Positions 21,082 through 33,000 of a stretch of DNA of 64,000 nucleotides are shown here, piece by piece (position 1 is the first letter of the stretch; each line of letters begins with the position of its first letter). The stretch is from Zasmidium citrigriseum. Lineage: Eukaryota > Ascomycota > Dothideomycetes > Mycosphaerellales > Mycosphaerellaceae. The notes beneath the pieces are model-generated. The model did not search any database and had not been told where the DNA came from. It saw only the letters and a program-made list of their open reading frames with translations. The stretch covers positions 131,384-195,383 of the forward strand of contig NHNW01000029.1 of assembly GCA_002786025.1 (NCBI GenBank). The letters run 5' to 3'. The position numbers and the translations under genes were made by a program.

Positions 21082-23011
21082 TCAAGCCTTAAACCTCTCA
21101 CATCCCCTCTTCGCAAACCTGAAAGGCACCTTGCCCTTCCTCATCTGCAGCGTAATAATCGTCATCATCCCCGTGTCCAACAAATCCCTCGCCCTCGCAT
21201 CAGCCTTCTTCCAAGCCTCATTCCTCTTCTCCTCACTCGCAGCTTTAAACTCCTCATCCGACAAGTACTCGCTAACATCCAGCTCGACCGTCCACGTCTT
21301 GAATATGACAGCCAGCACGGCCAGGATCTCGACCTGAGCGAATCGACGACCCAGGCAAGATCGATATCCTTCACTGAAGGGGATGTAGGCGCCTTTTGCG
21401 GGGCGGAAGAGCGAGGCCGCGGTGTCTGGTCGTTTGTCGGGACCGTCGAAATCGAGGCCTTCCTCGTCGTCGTAGGTGTTGGCTTCGGTGCTGGTGTTCT
21501 GCTTCGATGGGTCGAGTAGCCAGCGCTCTGGCCGAAATTCGAGTAGGTCTGCTTCTGATGTGTGCGGCCAGTACTTTGGATTGCGGTGTGTTGCAGCTGT
21601 TGCGAGTGTGACATAGCAAGATCCAGGTACTGTGACATTCTTGCCATCAAAACTCATGCCTTGTGGCTGGTCCTTGGGCGTGGTCTTAGGAATACCAATC
21701 ACTGGCGGAATCAATCTTAGCTCTTCGTTCATCACAGCACCACACATCGAGCCGAACAACCGTGGCATGTCCTTATCGTAGTCCCATTCTGAGGATGGTC
21801 TGTCGCCTAGGATAGCGTCCAAATCTTGCTGAAGTCGTTTCTGTGACTTCATGTGCATGGCCAGGAAGAGTATCGAGAAATGGATGGTGTTCGCGGCAGT
21901 CTCGTGTCCAGCGAGGATGAACACGAAGGCATTGCCCAGAATCTCGTCGTCTGTAAGCAGCTGCGAAGTCCCCTTCTCTGGATCAGTGGCCGCGTTGAGG
22001 CTCTCCTCAGTGAGACCGGCTCCCTTAATCAATGAGCCCATGAGATCCAGGCCACTGTCTTTGTTCTCTCCGCTCTTGACTTCTGCTCGCTTGCTATTGT
22101 ACATCTCTCGCATGTACTGTCCCCACTCAGTAAAAGCCTGGTTAGCCACTTTGTGGACCTTCAGAGGCGAATTCTTCAGCATCCAGGTTGGGGTCAAGAT
22201 CATGACAATCAGATTGTGCAGCAGTGTCTCCAAAGCGTCCTTGTAAGACATCTTGTGCCCAGGTGGGATCTTAGTGTCGCTTTCCTCATGTGGCCAGAAG
22301 AGTCTCACGCCAAAGCCTGCAAGACTGATAACATGCAAAGAGAGTCTCATGGCCTCAGTAGCGACGTTCCACACGGGCTTGCTGACTTCAGCATCTTTGC
22401 TGATCCAACCTGCAACCATGCTCTCAGCCTGGCGAAGGGACTCCTGCCAGACAAGGACGTTGTTCTTCTCCGTAAAAGGTGGGCTAGTAATCTTGCGGTG
22501 ATGGCGCCAGTTGGCGCCCTCCGTGGACACTACATTCTTGCCGAAGATGTCGACGCTGCCGTACATCCACACTGGCTTGGGAAAGTCATTTCTCCTGGTA
22601 GTAATCTGGCTCGTGACCTCAGCGTCGGCCACGATGAGCGTATTGGCACCTGGTGACACCAGAAGCACGATATCGCTATCATACTTCTTGAAGATTTCAT
22701 GTTTCTGGTACCAGAGAAACTCAGGGACGAGGTACCTGTGTTCAACAATTAGCATTGCAATCTCACATATTAAGCAATGTTTCAACCCACTCAATCCATT
22801 CACTGGTCCACGAACGAGGCAACTTCTCAATGAAAGGCAGCCAAAGCCGATGCGTGACCAACCAAAACCGATTGAAAGTGTAAATCGGCATACACTGATA
22901 CGGGATTCCACTCCTCTTCGCCGCCGCCAAGTTGGCCCGGAAGCAATTGTACGAGTGTACCACGTAAGCCGACACGACGGCCACAAAGGCCAATGCCAAC
23001 CAGGGCACCAT
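21082..23011 (-). CDS. cytochrome P450 monooxygenase
   Basis: An ER-type P450 of about 624 residues in two exons, 23011-22791 and 22735-21082. An N-terminal membrane helix (MVPWLALAFVAVVSAYVV) is followed by the C-helix WRHHRK, the I-helix oxygen-binding motif AGHETA, the K-helix ExxR (NEELRL), PERW (FRPERWLL) and the heme-ligand loop PFSEGYRSCLGRRFA, where Cys is the iron ligand. All catalytic landmarks are intact. The intron boundary is uncertain: a GTGGGT donor at 22790 gives a 55-base intron and WIEYLVPEF, while GTGAGA at 22766 would give an unusually short 31-base intron; both keep frame. An insert near the PERW-heme interval (NTSTEANTYDDEEGLDF) is longer than usual. The substrate is unknown and no biosynthetic genes are adjacent. 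Confidence 0.88.
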
Positions 23012-23910
23012 CTTTGTCAGATGCCGCGAGCACCGCAATGGCTCTCAGGCAGCAATGATACCGAGCCCAAGGAGACGACAAGCCGGTACAGTCGGATGCT
23101 CGACTCAGACGACGTCTGTAGATCTGATCTGGTAGTTCGGGTCACTTTGTCGCGATCGAATGCCTTGGTGTGGAGTGTGCCGACGGAGATACACTTCTCG
23201 ACAGGTGGTGGAGTTCGCGAGGCGAGGTCGATGATCAGCTCTTTGTTATCCCGAAAAGGCCTTTGCGATAATCCTGAAGCCTCCGGTTCAGGGTCGAAGC
23301 CGGTCACCGTTGGTGGAGGGAGAAATTGTCCCGAGGTGTTTTCTTGAGGTGAAGTTGGAGATGCAACAGTTGTGGCGGGCCAGGAGAAACGTTGAGGGAA
23401 CGTGGGGGAGTCACGAACGAACACTTCGAGGAAACAAGATGGCACCACTTGCCCTTTAACAAGACCCTCGAGGTGTTGAAAGTGTATGTATTTTCGTACA
23501 GCGTATAGAAATGTCAATCACCTTGGAATCGGAGGCGAATCCATGACGAAAGCACCCAATGGCGGGCGGTCAAAGACTAAGCGTGCTGTGGAATCGGATG
23601 CTGCAGCTCCGTTCGGTCTCGGTTGCAAGCCGAGATGCAAGTTGTACTTCATCGACAATGGCTTTGAGAAGAATGATGAAGACGAGAAAGATGCAGGACG
23701 TCGACGTGAAGTTGAACGCCCGGCGAGGACGTGTCAGACGCATTTCCCTCTTCGATCCAGGGTCGCACGAACAGCCAGATTATTATCCCCTGCTAGAACT
23801 CGTACGCAACCGGCGTTCGTCGGGTAAACAGGCATTGCCTTGTCTAGTGTTGTTTCTAGTGCAGTAGCCATATAATAGAGCATCGTCGATTGCAGGCGTT
23901 GTTTAGATTG
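23012..23910. other. intergenic, left flank of the RIP block
   Basis: About 900 bases of ordinary base composition with normal CpA and TpG frequencies, ending abruptly at the RIP block. Overlapping frames of 80-166 codons on both strands have no recognisable product. Confidence 0.45.
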
Positions 23911-26900
23911 TTAACCGAGAGGCTATACTATTTCTAGTAGTAAGCCGCCTTTAGAGTAGTAGAGTTTAAGCTTCGTAAGTCGTAACTTAACGATAGTTAA
24001 TTAATCGATATATAATAGCCTCCTTTTAAGCCTCTAGTATAGACGATATTAACGATTATACCTCCGAATCTAGTAGCTCTAAGGACGATAATATTATTAA
24101 TATCTATACTAAGCTAGATTATAATAAGCTTATATAATAGGAGCTAATCTTTAAGTAGACGAAGTAGCTAGTAATAATAGACGATAAAGGGGTATTTATA
24201 GGCTAAGTTAAAGACGTTAGAGTAGATAAACGTACTAGCGGCTTATATTATCTATCGCTAGCTTATACGAAAAGGTAATAGTATAAACTACTAGAGAGGT
24301 AGCTAGATAAGCGGTAGATTAATTTACCTAAGTATTTATAGGGCGTAGATCTATCGAAAGTACCTAATACCTAGTCTATATTCTTTAAGCTCTTCTAGAG
24401 CGAGGAGGTATATAAAATAATAGTACGTTATACTAATTAATATATAGCGTAGAAGAGGTTTAAGAAAACGTTAGATAGTAGCTAAGTCGTCTAATAGATA
24501 TCTAGCTAGTTATAGAAGCCTATAGACGTACTAATAATAAAGATCTTTATAGGCTTAATTATCTATATATTAGTAATCTAGATAGATAATAAGAGTAACT
24601 ACTAGAGAGCTAATAGGTACTAGCTAACTTATCTAATCTATTAATATATATCTAAGTAGCGTTTTAAGTAGATTAAGGCGGCGTTATAGTTTCGAGAGCC
24701 TATTAAGAGTAGTAGTAGACTACTAGGCTAGTATTAGATTAAGCCGCTTACTAACTATCTTCGTAATAGATTTAAGGAAGTCGTTACCTCTAGATCTATA
24801 GTTTCTCTAGACGAGTCGATAGTCTAATTTACTAGTAGATTAAAGTATATTATTATAATAAGAGGTAAGCTAACGCCTATCGAATATTATATACTCTATC
24901 TATATAAGGACGGCTTCCTATAGTACTTCTTCTTCTATAGCCTAAGGACTAGATATAAGCCTAAGAAGTTAATAGATTCGAGAGTATTAGTAGTCCTTCG
25001 GCGGCTAGTTATAATACTTAAGGAGTTAATAGATACTAATCTAATCGCTCGAGAGGTATATAGGAAATAGTATAGCTATCTATAGGTAATAAAGGCGTAT
25101 AAATTAAGAGGTTATTATAAGGTAATAAGGTTATATATAAGGATAATAAATACTAAGGCGTATACCGCGGAGCTAGCTAACGCTCTAATAGTAGGTAGTC
25201 TAAGATCTACGCCTAGTATAACTTAATCTACGCCTATAATTAAGCTAGCTATCGACCTTACTACTCGCCTTAGTAATCGAGCCTAAGCTATCCTTTACCT
25301 TCTACTATAACTACTATTTACTAAGCGCTACTTCTACGTCTTTATAGATAACCTCTTTACTAGTATCGCCCTCTTCGCTATTCTAAAGTACTTAAGTATC
25401 GCTACTACTAGTATAGTACGTTCTAGCTTAGGATTATAGCTATAGAGGGGGATAAAGTTTAAGAAGCTTAGGGATATTAAGAGTAATAGTATAAGGAAGG
25501 CGTCGACGATAGTAATACTTAAGAGGAAGGAAATATAATTTCCCTATAATTTACTACTATATAGGGTAGTTTATAGCGTAGTAGCTATTATATAGTAAGA
25601 TAGATAGCTTATATAGTTCCTTACTAACGCTCTACTAGTCTATTAGCGTATCTAATACTTAAAAGCGAAGCCTAGGCCTATTAATAACTATATAATAAAG
25701 TACGTCTAGCCTTACTAAAGTAAAGAGAGATAACTATAATATATACTAGTAACCGCTACTCTATATAATAATTATATAGGCGGCGTTAATATCTATAATT
25801 AACTACGATACTATTATAGCTTATAATATAAAGCCTATAAGCTATAGTATCCCCTTTTCTACTTCTACTTAGACGTAGCTACTATTAACGCCTTTATTCT
25901 CCTTAGAGGCGATAAGAAGTAGACTAAGGACTAGTACTTCCTTAAATAGCGCTAGTTTCGCGTAGATTTAGCCTAGTAACTAGTCTAAGAGAGTTAAGAA
26001 GGTATTAATTAACGCTTAAAGGAAGAAGTAGTAGTAGTAGTAGTAGTAGTACTATAAACGCTACTTCTACGCTCTATAGACGGCTACTTTATAGTAGGCT
26101 TATACGCTTATAATACCTCTAGCTTATAAGGGCGACGATATTAGATTAAGAGAGGTACCTTACTACCCTTAGACCTTAAGGTTTAAAGACTAGCTCTAGT
26201 AAACTATATTATAAAGAGTAACCTTCTATTAATAAGGTACTACCTTTATAGGCTCGCTCGGACTAGATAGTAATATTAGTAGTAGCCGCTTAGCTATAAG
26301 GGTAAGATAGAGGCTCGTACTACTTAGAGTTATCTATATTATAGGCCTATACCTATTTATAAGGGCTATAACCCTATCTAGTACTTATAATATAATATAT
26401 AAGCCTTTATCGAGCGCCGCCGCCTATAGAGTCTACCCTCTTTAACGCTATCGATAAGCTAGCTAGTAACGCCTTATATTAAGACTTTATCTATATAAGC
26501 GCCTTCTTTAATACTCTTACTTCCTTAGATAACTACTTAAACGCCTATAGATTAACGATAGCTTCTAAGCTTCTATTACTACCTTCGTTAATACCTTCTA
26601 GCTCCTTAGACGCTATTACGTCCTTATAAGCCTACTCCGCCGCCGTATATATTAAGTAGTCTATATCCGACTTTAAGTCCTTTACGAGCCGCTTAGTAGC
26701 CTCTAAACGCTCTATAATAAGGCGATTATTACTATTAACGAAGAGCGTTAGCCTAATATTAGACGCTAGTAATCTATTAATTAAACTATAACCCTTATAA
26801 GGCGACGATAGCTTACGCTTAATTAAAGGTAGTAACGAAGAGGGTAGTCTATACTCTACCTACTAGCGCTAGTAACGAGACTACTCTATTATATAATACT

Positions 26901-27116
26901 ATACCTTATTAGTTATCTATATATCCCCTTATTATACTCTCTACTTATAAAACTACGTAGTTTAGATATTCCTTTAAGATCTAATAGCGACTAAGAGCGT
27001 ATAGTTAAAGGATTAAACTCTACGAGTTAACGCGCCTAACCCTAATCGATATTACCTCTACTATAGAGTAATATTACTACCTAATTAGTACCTAGCGGCT
27101 ATTTAAGATTACGTAA
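23911..27116 (+). mobile_element. RIP-inactivated piggyBac-like DNA transposon
   Basis: Across these 3206 bases I find no CpA and no TpG dinucleotide, while CpG, CpC and CpT cytosines remain. This is the outcome of repeat-induced point mutation (CpA to TpA on both strands) taken to completion. Reading the plus strand through its TAA/TAG codons in one frame, piggyBac-family landmarks are visible: SLDES with the first Asp at 24810, YVFIDNLFTSIALF with the second Asp at 25347, and a GGVN motif at 25779 followed by a mutated xQLRxYY. All three are in the same frame, which also continues through about 26190. TTAA, the piggyBac target, occurs at 23911-23914 exactly at the left edge and at 27103-27106 near the right edge. 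Clear inverted repeats are not visible. No frame of 60 codons survives, so it is dead. The orientation is that of the readable transposase. Confidence 0.85.
26028..26051 (+). repeat. GTA-type trinucleotide run inside the dead transposon
   Basis: A run of about eight GTA/TAG units inside the RIP block, just after the readable transposase core. It may be a mutated poly-Gln or poly-Val tract, since RIP converts CAG to TAG, or it may have expanded later. Confidence 0.5.
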
Positions 27117-28580
27117 CAAACCCTACCAAATTTGAACACTTAGCGGGCAAGGAGTAGGTCATAGTTCCCTTCGTATAGCCGACGAAACCGTTAAGGGGAT
27201 AGGCGAGACTAATTTGATGAGGTCGGGCGGGAAAATAGGCAAGTTGATGCGTATCGCCCAGCGCGCCAACGGGAAATCGCATCGCATCTCCCAGGATTCA
27301 AGAAGAAAGATATCCAAGCGAGCAAGCCATGATTGAGCCGAGTGCCGGATCGTCAAAGAGGGTTGACTGGCTAGCGGGCGGCATTTTATTCCAATTGCCC
27401 GCCAGATATTGGCATTGATTCGTGTGTTTGCTGATGGGGGCGGTGCTGCTTGTCGTGCGTGCCGTTCGTTCCCTCATACCGGTACTCGAGTCCTTCCGGT
27501 GGGTAGTGACTGACGACGACGATGGCCTCGTGCACGCTGCCACCACGTTCTCAGCAGCGCCGTCACATCACATTCGCGTGGTGACGTGTGATCATTCACT
27601 CGTATATTGCATCTCGCTTGGGTCGATCAGCCTGGGGTGCGGTAGATCCAGCGCAGTGCCAGCACCACGACGCCCACCCAATCCGCCGCCGCCCTTGGGC
27701 CCCTCGAGACGATGAAACGCGCGCGCCAGAGCCGAGCGGCATCGCCATGGTGCAGCAAACGCAAGATGGTGGCTGCGCGGGCTAAGCGATCCCCTTCGCA
27801 ATGGACCATCCTGGCAAAGGCCAAAAGCTTGATGCCGTCGATGCGCTGCCGCCGGCGAAGCGAGGCTCCTTCGCTTAGGCAGAGGACGTCAGATGGGTTT
27901 GCGCGCGCCCTCTCGATATCCTCCCACCGCGCTGCGCAGCCAACCAAAACGCCGAGGAGCTGGTCGCTGCGTCGCAGGCCCCGATAATAAAGCATATAGA
28001 CGAGCATGTCCGCCCTCCGCGGCTCTGCCATGCCTGTCGCCGCGACAATCAATTGCTGCCACCGCCTGCAGTCAGTCCGCAGTGCAGTCGTGTGCGAGAG
28101 TCGTTGGCCTGCGTCGGCCCGGTATATGTAGGCAAGTAAAGGGCCCTGCGACTGTTTGCCAGGATGATTTGACTTGTCTGTGTCTCTTATTTTATATCTC
28201 ACTTAGCGCTGCGCGGCCTTCCCTTTCGTCTCTACCTTCTTCTTATTTACTTCGCTTCGCCCCTTCCTCTTTGTTCCATTACGCCTTCCTAATGTCCATG
28301 CCGTCCCTTCTCGTCGAAGAGCAACAATTGAAGACCGCACCTGCTTCAAAGCAAGAACAACCTCAACTTAAGCAAGAACAACCCCAACAACGGAAGCAAG
28401 AACAATCACCACCTTCCAACACCGACACCATGGGCTCCATCACCGCCCTCAACATCCCCAAACACAACAACCACGCCCACCAAACCCAACCGCAACCACA
28501 ACCTCAGCAACTCTTCTACGAATCCTTCCTGGAATCCATATCCAACAACATCGTGGAATACCTATCCAAACGCCAGCAAC
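27117..28580. other. gene-free flank and promoter of the small secreted protein
   Basis: CpA and TpG reappear at 27117 and composition becomes GC-rich (about 27450-28120). A 191-codon minus-strand frame (28202-27627) begins at GTG and has no recognisable product, so it is not called. Around 28188-28197 there is an AT-rich TTTTATATC element followed by a long pyrimidine tract (28210-28275), which looks like the promoter and leader of the gene at 28581. An overlapping upstream frame opens at ATG 28292. Confidence 0.45.
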
Positions 28581-29333
28581 ATGAAGACAGCAAAGGCACT
28601 CCTACTCCTCCTACCAGCAACAACCATCACCGCAAACGCAGCTCTGCTGGAAGACCTGACAAGCCTCAAGGAATCGATCGCAAGCGCCACAAACACAATG
28701 ATCGAGTTCCAAAATGACACTGGTCCGGTTAATACGGCGTCGATGATTCAGAGTATTGGTTGGCAGGTTGGGGCTAGTATGGCTAACATGGGTTGTGACA
28801 ACGTTCGTTCGATGGGGATATCAACTCGTTCATTGCATGGATTTGCTAACATATCAATTAGAAAAGCCTCCCCAAAGCCAACGCAACCAACGACAACACC
28901 TTCAACTCTGATCAGATCGAAGGAGCCTACAGCAACGTAAGACCTCCCCATCAACAACCCTTGCCAACACCGTCCAATTCCCACTTCAACATCGCAACCC
29001 AGTACTAACACCCTCATCCAGTACACCATCTCCCTAACCCACCTCTCCACAGCCCTCGAAGCCCGCGGCCGCCTCCCACACGGCGAATCCGACGCCGTCG
29101 TCGTGCAGCAAACCCAATCCCTCACTCGAGCCCTCTACCTCTTCGCCAAATGTCTCTACAACGGCGAGTACATCACTTCGTCCGGGGCGATCGACACTTG
29201 GAACGCGGAGGGCGATCTGCAGCAGGCCACGAGCGAGTGGGAGGAGCAGAAGACGGCTGCTACGTCGACGAGAGAAGAGAAGATGATGAGGAAGAAGAGT
29301 GTGGCTTCGTTGAAGAAGAGAGGGCAGAAGTAA
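28581..29333 (+). CDS. small secreted protein, unknown function
   Basis: Exons 28581-28802, 28862-28936 and 29022-29333 join in frame to 202 residues. The second exon is exactly 25 codons and the first intron has a perfect GCTAAC branch site. The N-terminus is a strong signal peptide (MKTAKALLLLLPATTITANA). The mature part is helical with few cysteines and a Lys/Arg-rich, Glu-rich C-terminus (REEKMMRKKSVASLKKRGQK). Its layout recalls hydrophobic-surface-binding (HsbA-like) wall proteins, but the match is weak and I do not assign it. The first donor is GTTCGT, which is not ideal; a GTTGGG at 28767 is an alternative that would remove 12 residues. A longer frame starting at ATG 28292 overlaps the start in another frame. 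Codons shift from C-ending to G-ending near 29165. Confidence 0.62.
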
Positions 29334-30095
29334 AGGACCGTGACGGCAACGACGACAAGGTCGTGAGGATCACAAGGGACAGGACGTGAAAGAGAAGCAG
29401 GAAGTTTTCTCAAACAGAATCGATATGATATCAAACACCTAATCTAACCCTCCATACCATTGATCCTTCTCCTCGCCCGCCCCCACCCATCTAACAAATA
29501 AGACAATTCGCCGAGACGCTTGTCTGTGATAATCCCATCTGTCGATCTGCTTCCTTCCCTTCCATTCCTTCCGCCATCTAGTCCAAGATCTTTGATAGTA
29601 GAAATGCCGACACATCAACAATTGCGAAGGGGTGGATATCATCGCCGCGAAAAAAGTGCAAAACAACAAAACAACAAAGTAGCATCGACAGTCGAAGTCT
29701 TGAAAACGGCACTTCCTTCCCCTCAGCTCTGGGTGCCGTTCAAAATAACAGCCGTGAATAAACTTCAGACATCATCCCTTCTTCTCTTTGTACTTTCATC
29801 CAAGTCTCTTCTCTCTCGGTCTCTCCTCACGATCATGTGATCGCAGAATAGTAAACACTAACACATCTCAAACAGAAAAGATCCTCTTCCGCGAGGTCAG
29901 GTAAAACGATGGCAAGTTAGACGAGATCGGTTGCTCTTCTCGTCTCGTATTCCATCAAGGTGTCTGTCTCCATTCCGTAAATGGCAGGTGCGGTGTATGT
30001 ATGGCCCGTCGGCAGTTCATGGTGGTGGATTCGTCGTGCAGTGTCGTTTCGTACCCGAATGATAAATGGATGATGTGTCGAAATCCCCGTTTGTT
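29334..30095. other. convergent intergenic region, no gene seen
   Basis: About 760 bases between the 3' ends of the secreted-protein gene and the MIT-domain gene. It is A/T- and C/T-rich with no supported frame. Confidence 0.45.
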
Positions 30096-33000
30096 TTAAG
30101 CGAGCACCCACTCCGTCCCACGCTTGACAAACTTGTCCATCAGCGCGTTCAAATCGCCCAGCACGAAGCGACACACGTAGAAGCCAAAGAACTCGGCTGC
30201 GTGCCGAATGCTAAGCTCCAGCCCGACGTGGGTCGGCGACGAGTGCTTCAGCCCCGGATCCTCGACCTGCCGCGCTATCTGATCTAATCGAATGGTCGTC
30301 AGTCTTTAATGATCCTGGCTCGATGATCCACCTCGCTTGGGGGTAGGCAAGGCAAGCGTCGTCTTTCTGACGTGCATTGCCAGATGCACGTTGACTACGC
30401 GAGACAGGGGTGCAAAGGAGGCGCTGCCGTAGCGAAGAGCATCGTTAAACTGGCGGTCTGACGATGATGCTGCGCAGTCTGCCTTTTGCATGGGTGCTGG
30501 TGGTGGTTGTGATGAGATGATGAGTGGGATGATGACTTACCGAGTATCTGCACGCCGTCGAATAGCCGCGCGAGGGATCCCATGTACTCTTTGTTCGGAC
30601 CCTCGAAGACGAGATTCCGCGCTTCTTTCTTGTTGCCGCGACGTTCGACGGGCACGAAGCTGGTCATGGGGACCGAAGGCATGGAATGCTGTTCCTTGTC
30701 CGCTGGCTTCGCTGCTGTTGAGGTCTGTGATGACGAGTTCGACGAGAGTGGAGTTCCTGAGCTCTTGTTCCGTAGTTTGCGCCATGAGGTGAGGTAGCTT
30801 TTGCCAGAGTTGCTCTTCGCCGCCTTGTCGGCCGGCGCACCATCGGTACCATGTGCGTTGCCCATGGCGGTCGCCACGGTTGCTGCCGAAGCGTCTTTGA
30901 ACATGCCATTGACCCCATGCACGCCCACATCGCTACCAAGCTTCTTTGCAAGGACAGCCTGGACTCGCTCCATGACCTCTTCGAAGCTCTGTAGTTCGTC
31001 CGCGACGGCGTCGGCGTCATACGTGTCGACACCTGCAAGGCGGCCAAGTGCTGCGGTGAGCAAGTCGCAGTTCGCGACCTTGTCTTCGACCAATTTTAGC
31101 TTCACACCTCTCGTCTGCCATGCTTCGCGAGGGATGAAGAGTTTGGTCGTTAGGAAGCCGCCCCGTGGATGTGTGATGGTCTGTGATAGGGCTCGCATGA
31201 GCCAGAATGGCCGTAATAGGAAAGACTCTGGACAGGGTTCCAGACCAGTCGGTAGCGGTGATGAGACGGGTGACCGTGGCGAGGTTGGCGGCGCTGTGGC
31301 AGACAACGACGTATCGAAGAGGTAGATGCCGCCGCCAGCCTGCTGACTGTCGAACGAGGCTTGCCCAAACGACGGGACATTGGCGCGCTGTGACGTTAGC
31401 GGGTTCTGATTGCGTCTGGACGCAAAACTCATGAAGGTCGAGCTCATGGGTGTCACAAGGGACGGACCAGAATCCGGGTCAGGTGATGCTAGCAGGACAG
31501 TGTGCTCGGAATGGTCTCGTAAGCTCACAGATGATTTGTTCTTCCTGAACAGGGTCGGTCTCGACGCAGGCTGCTCTGACGGTACTTCTTCGTAGCTCGG
31601 CCTGTAATCCAGTGTCTGCTCGCTAGAGCCAGTCATCTCATCAAGCGCATGGTGGAACTCCAACGACGGGGGTGATTGCAAGAGGTTGTCGTGCGTGGCA
31701 TCGGACGGCGTGGGCTCTAGGACTTCGCCAAACTTGTCGTCCTTCTCGGACGCGGTCTCGTGCTTGTCTTCTTCATCTTCGAGGAACGGGCTGGCCGTAT
31801 GATGGAACGTCGAGGCGCGTTTGCGAGCGGCGGGCTGCGGTGATGTCTCAATCTTGAGCTGCTTGGAGTTTAGTCCCGAGAGTCTTCGACTGCGCACTGA
31901 ACTGCGATTGTTACCCGCACTAGGTGGCCGAGGAAGCGCTCCGCTTGGAGGTGCAGTGGGAGGAGGGAGCGCCGTGCTTTCTCCACGTACTCGTGCGAAA
32001 GTACCTGAGCCAGACGGTTTTGATAATCGATGTGATAACCCATCCTCCGCAACCGTTGACAGCGACGTTGCAGCAGTGGCGCGATCGGACAAGGACGAGC
32101 TTTGCCATGTGCTTCTCGAGTAGCCACTAGAATCAGACTGGCGCGGCAGCGCAGACTTGGATTTAAGGTCGAAGTTGAAGGTTTGCCCGTAGTCATGCGC
32201 AATCTCGTCGAGGATACGCTCTTCTTCTTCGTCATCGGGCTCGAGGTTAAGCACGCTCGTTGAGTGAAACTCTCCCGGCAGAATCTCATTGATCTCCGAT
32301 GCGGGCACTTGTACAGACTCGTTCTGCGCGCGTCGCAATGCAGTCAATCGCTTTCTTCGCGCCTCTAAATCAGGCTCGAGACCTTCGTCATAGGCGGCCT
32401 CTACGGCTGCATCGAATGCTGCGTCGAAATCTGGATCCGTCCCACCGCTTGCGCCACGAATGTGCTTCCTCCGCTTTCCTTGCTGATCGTGAAAGTCATC
32501 CGAGTCAGAGTACGAATCCCCTGACTCGTCGATGGTGTCCAACCACGAAGTCGAATCCTTACTGTCAGCCCGATCTCTAGAGTGCTCTGATTCGCTGCTC
32601 CTGATTCTATCAATCTCCTTTTGCCACGCATCTTCCACTTGGGGCTGCAGTTTGGGCGATTGAGGCTTCCGAGGTGAAAGTGGTCGAGGAACCCATTCAG
32701 AATGTTCTGGAGGCGGTAAATGGATGGATGTCCGTCTTGGAGGCTGTGGTTCAAGGTTCTCTTCTTGCGCACCTGCTACTGTAGGCTCGTCGTCGTGGGT
32801 CGAATGTTCAAAACTTGTTGAATTGGCCACGGCTTCCATAGTCCTTTGGAAAAAGCTGTCGCGATCATTTCGAGGATATGACAGTCGCGGAATATCTGAA
32901 GTACTTCTCGAGAGGGGAGTTTCCATGGGTGAAACATCCAGAGCGACGCCTCCAGGTGGGCTTAACGGTCCTGGACTCAGTAATCCGGGGCTTTTCAGAG

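Noticed and set aside
10599..23011. Secondary-metabolite cluster (transporter, Zn2Cys6 regulator, P450)
   Set aside because: The three types occur within 12 kb but are interleaved with DBP3 and RFA1, and there is no backbone synthase gene.
23915..27102. Terminal inverted repeats of the dead transposon
   Set aside because: The best pairing is 6 of 8 bases, which is not distinguishable from chance after RIP.
23906..27118. LTR retrotransposon with TGTTA...TAACA ends
   Set aside because: The outer bases fit, but no flanking target duplication and no repeated long terminal sequence inside were found, and the readable motifs are piggyBac-like.
27627..28202. 191-codon minus-strand frame, Arg/Leu-rich
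   Set aside because: Starts at GTG in GC-rich DNA with overlapping frames on the other strand; no recognisable product.
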